This document shows positions 58,659 to 64,000 of a stretch of 64,000 nt of DNA, piece after piece. The position numbers and the translations under genes are program-made. Origin of the DNA: Shewanella sp. NFH-SH190041 (GTDB taxonomy: Bacteria; Pseudomonadota; Gammaproteobacteria; Enterobacterales; Shewanellaceae); NCBI RefSeq assembly GCF_024363255.1, contig NZ_AP026070.1, positions 62,001 through 126,000 of the forward strand. Direction: 5' to 3'. Numbering within the stretch: position 1 is the stretch's first letter; every line of letters begins with the position of its first letter. Under the pieces are notes generated by a model. It was not told the origin of the DNA, ran no database searches, and saw only the letters and a list, made by a program, of their open reading frames with translations.

Positions 58659-59414
58659 GTGATAAAAAAAATTCTTCTGGGTGTGTTGATCTACCTGATA
58701 TTTATGGTGGCGTTGTTTCCTGCATCCGTCGCGTTGAAATTGGCACCATTGCCAGCCCAAATTCGGGTTGCCGGCATTAGTGGCACCATATGGGATGGCC
58801 AGGTGGCGACGTTAGTGGTGCAGCAGCGTCAGTTCGAGCAGCTGCATTGGGATTTAGATCTCTGGAGTCTGCTACAAGGTAAATTGGCGGCCGATATTAC
58901 GCTTGGCAACCGTGGCAGTGTTGTCAGTGGTAAGGGTCATATCAGTTGGTCGCTAGGTGGTATACAGGTTACTGATTTGCGTTTTGAAGCGCCCAATAAT
59001 TTTGTGATTGGTAATGCTCGACTACCGTTTCACACTAAAATTGGTGGCGAGATCAACCTGATTGTGCCGCAGTTTTCCCAAGGTCTTCCTTGGTGTAGAG
59101 CTCTGCAAGGAAAGGTCTTTTTGAATCACCTCAGTGTTAAAAACCAATTTGGTCATTATCCACTGGGGAATATCCAATTGGGGCTGAGTTGTGATGCGGG
59201 GCAATTGGTGCTCAATACCACGGAAAAAGACAATGATTTGGGCGTATCAGCCAAAGCGACTTTGGGGGAAAACAGTAAATTACTGCTAGAAGGGCGGATT
59301 CGAGAAACCGCTACCCAGCCGGCAGATTTACAACAGGCGCTGACTTTCCTCGGCCGACCTGATGCTCAAGGTTATTATCCTATTCGCTATGCGGGCGTTG
59401 TCCCGGGGCTCTAG
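58659..59414 (+). CDS. gspN: Type II secretion protein N
   Basis: A 251-residue inner-membrane-anchored periplasmic protein. One helix at about 3-25 is followed by a beta-rich region with IRVAGISGTIWDGQV and LGRPDAQGYYPIRYAG, as in GspN. It is needed in only some T2SS systems. The start is GTG 58659. The prepilin peptidase is not encoded in this operon. Confidence 0.9.
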   Translation: MIKKILLGVLIYLIFMVALFPASVALKLAPLPAQIRVAGISGTIWDGQVATLVVQQRQFEQLHWDLDLWSLLQGKLAADITLGNRGSVVSGKGHISWSLGGIQVTDLRFEAPNNFVIGNARLPFHTKIGGEINLIVPQFSQGLPWCRALQGKVFLNHLSVKNQFGHYPLGNIQLGLSCDAGQLVLNTTEKDNDLGVSAKATLGENSKLLLEGRIRETATQPADLQQALTFLGRPDAQGYYPIRYAGVVPGL

Positions 59415-59433
59415 CGGCGATAGTGTCAGTATA

Positions 59434-59465
59434 AAAGCGAACGCGCCTGAAGGCGCGTTCGCTTT
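59434..59465 (+). terminator. Terminator of the gsp operon
   Basis: AAAGCGAACGCGCC (59434-59447) pairs perfectly with GGCGCGTTCGCTTT (59452-59465) around TGAA, 19 bases after gspN. Confidence 0.88.
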
Positions 59466-59621
59466 ATCTGGTCGCGGTGATTTGAGTTTAAGCTTTACTC
59501 CAGCATAACCTTTTAACGCGAGTTAGCCGGGAAATTCAGGTTGTGGATTAAGCGCAGAATAGTAAGATTAAAAGAGCATTTTTAGACTTGCTAATACATA
59601 CATTTTTCTACAGAGGCCAGT

Positions 59622-60170
59622 ATGTCCCACCGGCAAAAGCCCGAAATTCTTCACCGCGAGGTCGTTGCCCGCAGCCGCTTGTTTCAGATCGAGCAACTTC
59701 ATTTACGTTTTGCCAATCAGGTGGAGCGTTATTATGAGCGCATGAAAGGCAATAACCGCGGCGCTGTGATGATTGTTCCGGTTCATCAGGGGCAGTTATT
59801 ACTGGGGCGGGAGTATGCTGCTGGTACCCATGATTATGAACTGGGCTTCCCTAAAGGGTTAATTGATCCCGGAGAGACGCCAGCTGAGGCGGCAAACCGG
59901 GAGTTACAGGAAGAAATTGGCTTTGCCGCAGGCGAGTTGATTTTATTGAAGGAGCTGAGTTTGGCTCCGGGGTATTTTGCTAGCCGCATGCAGATTTTTT
60001 TAGCGCAATCTCTCACCCCCAGTAAATTGGAGGGAGATGAGCCAGAGCCCATAGAGGTGGTGAGTTGGCCATTGGCGGACTGGCAGGATCTGCTGGAAAG
60101 AGCGGATTTTTCAGAATCCCGCAGTGTGAGTGCATTGTTTTTGGCACAAAAGCATCTAAAACTTAAGTAA
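59622..60170 (+). CDS. nudE: ADP compounds hydrolase
   Basis: A 182-residue Nudix hydrolase acting on ADP-ribose and related nucleotides. The Nudix box is GLIDPGETPAEAANRELQEE followed by IGF, and LSLAPGYFASRMQIFLA with its tail matches NudE. It precedes cysQ by about 57 bases, a pairing often seen in gammaproteobacteria, so both may deal with sulfur-assimilation nucleotides. GAGG precedes the ATG. Confidence 0.93.
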   Translation: MSHRQKPEILHREVVARSRLFQIEQLHLRFANQVERYYERMKGNNRGAVMIVPVHQGQLLLGREYAAGTHDYELGFPKGLIDPGETPAEAANRELQEEIGFAAGELILLKELSLAPGYFASRMQIFLAQSLTPSKLEGDEPEPIEVVSWPLADWQDLLERADFSESRSVSALFLAQKHLKLK

Positions 60171-60227
60171 TGCCCCTGTCTTCGGTATCCGGCCGAAGAC
60201 GTTTCCTTTTTGATGTCTGGAGTGGTT

Positions 60228-61040
60228 ATGCAGCCAGAGAAATTGCTTGAGTCCGTTATTGCTATTGCCCGTCAGGCTGGCGATAAAATCCGGGAAATAT
60301 ATCTAGATGGCCATTTTGAACGAGAGATGAAGGCCGATAATACGCCCGTTACATCTGCAGATTTGGCCTCTCACAGCTTAATTTTGTCCCGATTGGCAGC
60401 GTTGACTCCGGATATTCCGGTGATCTCCGAAGAGGCCGCTGATATTGCGTTGAGTGAACGGGGGCGTTGGCCGCGTTATTGGTTAGTGGATCCCCTCGAT
60501 GGCACCGGAGAGTTCATTGCTGGTAGCGGTGATTTTTCTGTAATTATTGCGCTGATTGAACATAACCAGCCGGTATTGGGCGTTGTCTATGCGCCGATGG
60601 CGGATGTGTGTTATTACGCTGTCGCTGGTGGCGGCGCCTTTAAGTGCAGTCAGGATGGTGTAAGCCGTATCAGTAGCCATCATATTGCTCGCTCTACTCA
60701 TCCAGCGCTAAGGCTGGCGGTGAGTCGTCGACAGGATCCTCAGTCGGTGCTTAAGCTGTTTCATTTACCAACAGAGTGTGAGTTGGTGGTGATGGGCGGC
60801 GCGGCATTGAAATCCTGTTTGGTGGCTGAAGGCCGGGCAGATTGTTATGTCAGGGTCGGGCCAACGGGAGAATGGGATACTGGTGCGGCACAGATCATAG
60901 TTGAAGAAGCAGGTGGCCAGTTAATGGATATTCGTTTACAGCCTTTGAGTTACAATCAGCGGGAAACCATGGAAAATCCCAATTTTATTGTGGTCGGTTC
61001 GCCACAGCTGGCTTGGGATAAAATACTCGAAGGACGTTAA
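60228..61040 (+). CDS. cysQ: 3'(2'),5'-bisphosphate nucleotidase
   Basis: A 270-residue magnesium-dependent phosphatase that removes 3'-phosphate from PAP, a by-product of sulfate assimilation. The metal site is in ISEEAAD and VDPLDGTGEFIAG, and VGPTGEWDTGAAQIIVEEAGG is the second signature. ATG 60228 is chosen, with GGAG just upstream; the frame is also open from 60210. Confidence 0.94.
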   Translation: MQPEKLLESVIAIARQAGDKIREIYLDGHFEREMKADNTPVTSADLASHSLILSRLAALTPDIPVISEEAADIALSERGRWPRYWLVDPLDGTGEFIAGSGDFSVIIALIEHNQPVLGVVYAPMADVCYYAVAGGGAFKCSQDGVSRISSHHIARSTHPALRLAVSRRQDPQSVLKLFHLPTECELVVMGGAALKSCLVAEGRADCYVRVGPTGEWDTGAAQIIVEEAGGQLMDIRLQPLSYNQRETMENPNFIVVGSPQLAWDKILEGR

Positions 61041-61520
61041 TTGACTCAGCTTATCTCATTACATACTGCCGCCAAATTAGATTTGGCGGCAGTTTTTTTA
61101 CTCGAACAACAGGTGTTTGGCGCTCATATTTATCCGGATTTCTTTTTTCGGCAGGTATTAGACTGCTGGCCTGATGGCTTAATGCTGGCAAAAACAGCTT
61201 CAGGGAAGTTGGTGGGGTATCAATTAGCTGTGAAGGCCGCTAAATCAGATGATTATTGGATTTGGTCATTGGCAGTCTCACCAGACTTTCGTGGCAAAGG
61301 TATTGGCCGACAATTGATCCAGGCGGGCATTGCGCGTGCACCTCGGGAAGTGAAACGAATACTGCTGACGGTTGCACCAGAGAATCCAGCTCGACAGTTG
61401 TATGAGTCTTGCGGTTTTACGGCCGCTGGATTTGAAGCCGATTATTTCGGCGCGGGAGCCGGCCGAATGGTGATGGCACTATCTTTATCAGCCTATATGG
61501 CAGATAAGCAGCCAGCATAA
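61041..61520 (+). CDS. GNAT-family acetyltransferase
   Basis: A 159-residue N-acetyltransferase. VSPDFRGKGIGRQLIQAGIAR is the acetyl-CoA-binding motif A, and ENPARQLYESCGF is motif B, a layout near that of RimI. The substrate is unknown. The likely start is TTG 61041, directly after the cysQ stop, so it is translated from the same transcript. Confidence 0.88.
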   Translation: MTQLISLHTAAKLDLAAVFLLEQQVFGAHIYPDFFFRQVLDCWPDGLMLAKTASGKLVGYQLAVKAAKSDDYWIWSLAVSPDFRGKGIGRQLIQAGIARAPREVKRILLTVAPENPARQLYESCGFTAAGFEADYFGAGAGRMVMALSLSAYMADKQPA

Positions 61521-61524
61521 GAAA

Positions 61525-61544
61525 AAGCCCTCATTTGAGGGCTT
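61525..61544. terminator. Terminator between convergent genes
   Basis: AAGCCCTCA (61525-61533) pairs with TGAGGGCTT (61536-61544), with A residues on one side. It lies between the acetyltransferase and mnmH genes and can serve both. Confidence 0.7.
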
Positions 61545-61552
61545 AAGTATTA

Positions 61553-62653
61553 TTAACGCTGGTCATCAAACCATTGATGCATTTCCGCATGGCTGCCGCG
61601 GAATTTAATTCGCTCGGCTTTATTTTCCAATTGGTAGTGATACATAGGATCGTAGTAGCGTTCTAATAGGCGGGCAATCCAGTCCAGATGGCCATCGGTA
61701 TTACCGCGTGATAATTGCTGTGCCAATGCGGCATCTACCAGCGCCTGCATTTCTGCCAATTCTTTGCCACCCAAGCGTTTTTTAATACCGATTAGGCTTT
61801 GGGTTAAATATTGGCGGAAGGCATCAAATCCATCCTGCTCACCCAGTCGCTCAACATAACCACTGTGCATGATGGTGACATAGTCATTTAGCAACCGAGC
61901 TAATCGTTTATCCCAAGGCTCTTCCAATACCACCACATCGGCATTTTGCATCTTGGCGTAGAAGGATTTTGGCAGGGCGTTGCGGCCAATGAGGAAGCTT
62001 TCATCTTCCAGTAGCAGCGTTTTTTCTCCACGCGCATCATGTTTAAGCAGATCAACCGCCAGTGTATTTTCAAAATTAATCTGTGCGGGTTGAGGATCAT
62101 GCTTTTTACCGAAGCTGGAGCCTCTGTGATTGGCAATGCCTTCTAGATCGACGGCCTCAGCGCGCAGATGCAGAAAATCTGTTTTGCCTGAACCTGTGAT
62201 CCCGCTGAGAATACACATACTGCTGTTTACCGGGGCCGCTTCAATGGTATCAATCAGATACTGACGCATGGCCTTATAACCACCTTCGACGAAGGGCACC
62301 TCGATACCGGCATCTTTTATCCAGCCCTGAGTGATGCGCGAGCGCTCTCCTCCGCGAAAGCAGTTGATGTATGCGTTGGGATTGGCCTGCAGATAGTGGA
62401 TCCAGGCATCAACCCGTTTCTGCTTGGTCTTGCCACGTACCAATTCATGACCCAACGCCAGCGCTGCATCTGGTCCTTGCTCTTTGTAGCAAGTACCGAC
62501 TTTTTGCCGCTCTCCGTCCATCATCAATGGCAGATTGACTGAGCTTGGGAAGGCACCTTTATCAAACTCTATCGGTGCCCGTGTATCGATCAATGGCCGA
62601 TCCTGCAGAAAAATCTCCCGGTATTGGCTCGCCGGGATGATATGGTCACTCAT
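61553..62653 (-). CDS. mnmH: tRNA 2-selenouridine synthase
   Basis: A 366-residue enzyme that replaces the sulfur of 2-thiouridine with selenium, through a geranylated intermediate, at the wobble base of some tRNAs. The N-terminal rhodanese domain has its catalytic Cys in NCFRGGERS, and the P-loop domain has [10 protein letters not shown]. Its start overlaps the selD stop (TAATG), so it uses selenophosphate made by the adjacent SelD. Confidence 0.95.
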   Translation of the reverse strand: MSDHIIPASQYREIFLQDRPLIDTRAPIEFDKGAFPSSVNLPLMMDGERQKVGTCYKEQGPDAALALGHELVRGKTKQKRVDAWIHYLQANPNAYINCFRGGERSRITQGWIKDAGIEVPFVEGGYKAMRQYLIDTIEAAPVNSSMCILSGITGSGKTDFLHLRAEAVDLEGIANHRGSSFGKKHDPQPAQINFENTLAVDLLKHDARGEKTLLLEDESFLIGRNALPKSFYAKMQNADVVVLEEPWDKRLARLLNDYVTIMHSGYVERLGEQDGFDAFRQYLTQSLIGIKKRLGGKELAEMQALVDAALAQQLSRGNTDGHLDWIARLLERYYDPMYHYQLENKAERIKFRGSHAEMHQWFDDQR

Positions 62654-63696
62654 TAAACCAGCTCCACCAGTACTTGCTGGTCTTGGCTGTCCTTAAGTGT
62701 ACCAATACAGACAGGCTCAATACCGTTTTGAGCCAGTAATTCCGTCAGCGCTGCTTCGCCTGCTGCGTTCACGGCAACCAGTAGACCACCACTGGTTTGT
62801 GGATCACACAGCAAGGCTTTTTGTTCATCATTCAGTGCTGGCAGCTGTTCACCATAGCTGTCAAAGTTACGATGGGTACCGCCGGGCACACAACCTTGTT
62901 CCAGATAATGACGGGCTTTTTCAAGTAGCGGTAGACGGCTTAAATCAATTTCTGCCATCACGCCCGCACCCTGACACATTTCCAGCAGGTGGCCGGCCAG
63001 ACCAAAACCAGTGACATCCGTCATGGCGTTAACGCCGGCAATTTTTGCGATTTTGGCGCCAATTTTATTCAGTTGGCACATAGCATCCGGTGCAATATGC
63101 AGATCTTCATCCGCCAGTTTTTTCTGTTTTTGTGCTGTGGTCAGAATGCCGATACCGATAGGCTTGGTCAGATACAGGCGATCGCCAGCTTTTGCTGTGT
63201 CATTTTGCTTGAGTTCAGTCAGCGGGATTTGACCTGTCACAGCCAATCCGAAAATAGGCTCAGGGGCATCAATACTGTGACCGCCGGCCAGCATAATGCC
63301 AGCATCAGCACAGGCTTGACGGCCGCCGTCTACAACCTGTTGAGCAATTTCAGGGCTGAGTTTATTCACAGGCCATCCCAGAATCGCAATGGCCATCATG
63401 GGGGTGCCGCCCATGGCGTAAATATCACTGATGGCATTGGTCGCAGCAATACGACCAAATGTGAACGGGTCATCCACAATCGGCATAAAGAAATCTGTGG
63501 TACTGATAATACCGGTTTCATCATTTAGCTTGTAAACCGCCGCATCATCACGGCTCTGGTTGCCGACCAACAGGTTGGGATCGGTAAATACCGGCAGCTG
63601 GGATGCCAGAATGGTGCTGAGCACTTTAGGTGAAATTTTACAACCACAGCCTGCGCCGTGGCTGTATTCGGTGAGTTTGATGCCGGTGTTTGCCAT
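62653..63696 (-). CDS. selD: Selenophosphate synthase
   Basis: A 347-residue enzyme making selenophosphate from selenide and ATP. The N-terminal active-site segment is [15 protein letters not shown]; the active residue is Cys, not selenocysteine. [12 protein letters not shown] and [16 protein letters not shown] are further conserved regions. It is the first gene of the selD-mnmH pair. A CGGCCACC/GGTGGCCG stem lies 50-70 bases upstream. Confidence 0.96.
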   Translation of the reverse strand: MANTGIKLTEYSHGAGCGCKISPKVLSTILASQLPVFTDPNLLVGNQSRDDAAVYKLNDETGIISTTDFFMPIVDDPFTFGRIAATNAISDIYAMGGTPMMAIAILGWPVNKLSPEIAQQVVDGGRQACADAGIMLAGGHSIDAPEPIFGLAVTGQIPLTELKQNDTAKAGDRLYLTKPIGIGILTTAQKQKKLADEDLHIAPDAMCQLNKIGAKIAKIAGVNAMTDVTGFGLAGHLLEMCQGAGVMAEIDLSRLPLLEKARHYLEQGCVPGGTHRNFDSYGEQLPALNDEQKALLCDPQTSGGLLVAVNAAGEAALTELLAQNGIEPVCIGTLKDSQDQQVLVELV

Positions 63697-63745
63697 TTTA
63701 TCAAAACCTGCTGTTGGACTATGAGGCGACCATGATAATCAGATA

Positions 63746-63767
63746 CGGCCACCATGCAAGGTGGCCG
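63746..63767 (-). terminator. Hairpin between the coiled-coil gene and selD
   Basis: CGGCCACC (63746-63753) pairs with GGTGGCCG (63760-63767) across six bases. No T-run follows, so it may be a terminator or part of the selD leader. Confidence 0.45.
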
Positions 63768-63792
63768 CCGGGCTTTCGTGACAATTTATTGT

Positions 63793-64000
63793 TCAGCTAT
63801 AACGAGCGGTGAATTGCTGCCAGTGCTTAATACGATTACTGAGTTGACGCTTAAGTAGCGCAACTTGACTGATGAGTTGCTGATCACACAGATGTTTATG
63901 TTTGGCCTCTAGCAGCTTTTTCTGCGCTTGATAATAAGCTGTGATGGCTGTTTTGAGCTGTTCATACTCTAATTGCAGATGTTGCTGTAACTCTTCACAG
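63793..64000 (-). CDS. C-terminal end of an unrecognised coiled-coil protein (cut by right edge)
   Basis: A minus-strand frame runs from the right edge to a TGA at 63793-63795, giving about 68 residues. They are Gln, Lys and Leu rich with a heptad-like pattern (EELQQHLQLEYEQLKTAI, KKLLEAKHKHLC) and end HWQQFTARYS. It looks like a coding coiled coil. The family cannot be named from this piece. A CGGCCACC hairpin (63746-63767) follows its stop and may end transcription before selD. Confidence 0.6.
   Translation of the reverse strand, partial: CEELQQHLQLEYEQLKTAITAYYQAQKKLLEAKHKHLCDQQLISQVALLKRQLSNRIKHWQQFTARYS

Overview
The window is about 64 kb of a gammaproteobacterial chromosome that looks like Shewanella or a close relative. 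The evidence is the combination of a cysteine-type FdhABC formate dehydrogenase, a moaABCDE-modABC run, moeBA next to ferritin, pckA followed by hslO/hslR beside a complete gspC-N type II secretion operon, nudE-cysQ, many chemotaxis and cyclic-di-GMP signalling proteins, and a flavin-based urocanate reductase-type enzyme. I see no rRNA, tRNA, CRISPR array, insertion sequence, integrase or prophage. This is core chromosome with a few decaying or lineage-specific loci. The species cannot be named from sequence alone.

Layout. 1-4090: formate dehydrogenase fdhA (cut by the left edge), fdhB and fdhC, ending at a strong terminator. 4091-5142: an AT-rich 1-kb gap with terminator-like hairpins and a decayed reading frame. 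5143-9002: two tandem paralogous chemoreceptors of identical length, the first broken by one amber codon. 9263-11481: a HemN/HemW-like radical SAM protein, a gap with a strongly structured RNA candidate, and a 62-aa small protein. 11566-16459 (minus): a globin-coupled diguanylate cyclase destroyed by an internal deletion, and a 1344-aa hybrid histidine kinase. 16617-21540: an MFS transporter, a PfkB-type kinase, a prepilin-like protein with an abnormal cleavage site, and ETF-ubiquinone oxidoreductase. 21797-27308: a molybdenum operon led by a Moco-riboswitch-like leader (moaA, moaB, moaC, moaD, moaE, modA, modB, modC). 27440-31263: a YgiW-like protein, a PepSY-like protein, a two-component system and a pseudouridine synthase. 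31327-34263: moeB and moeA (minus), then ferritin. 34345-39330: a NIT-PAS-GGDEF-EAL protein, ribB under an FMN riboswitch, and a YhbQ-type GIY-YIG protein. 39567-40235: a solitary DNA methyltransferase. 40584-44344: a response regulator, a histidine kinase and a urocanate reductase-type flavolipoprotein. 44427-47503: pckA, hslO, hslR. 47756-59414: gspCDEFGHIJKLMN. 59622-61520: nudE, cysQ and a GNAT acetyltransferase. 61553-63696 (minus): selD-mnmH. 63793-64000: the end of an unrecognised coiled-coil gene.

How it fits together. Molybdate uptake (modABC) and molybdopterin synthesis (moa, moe) feed the Mo/W formate dehydrogenase at the left edge. Periplasmic reduction (urocanate reductase-type enzyme) and ETF-QO add further routes into or out of the quinone pool. 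selD and mnmH here serve tRNA selenation; the formate dehydrogenase uses Cys where other family members have Sec.

The most interesting points are the self-contained response regulator-kinase-urocanate reductase module, with helical-turn-spaced ACGTAA repeats just upstream of the reductase; the structured RNA at 10646-10766; the single-codon break in a chemoreceptor; the microhomology-type deletion of an oxygen-sensor cyclase; a histidine kinase that seems to need an ATT start; and a prepilin-like protein with Arg at the normally invariant Gly(-1). All names are from reading motifs and protein sequence; no database search was run.
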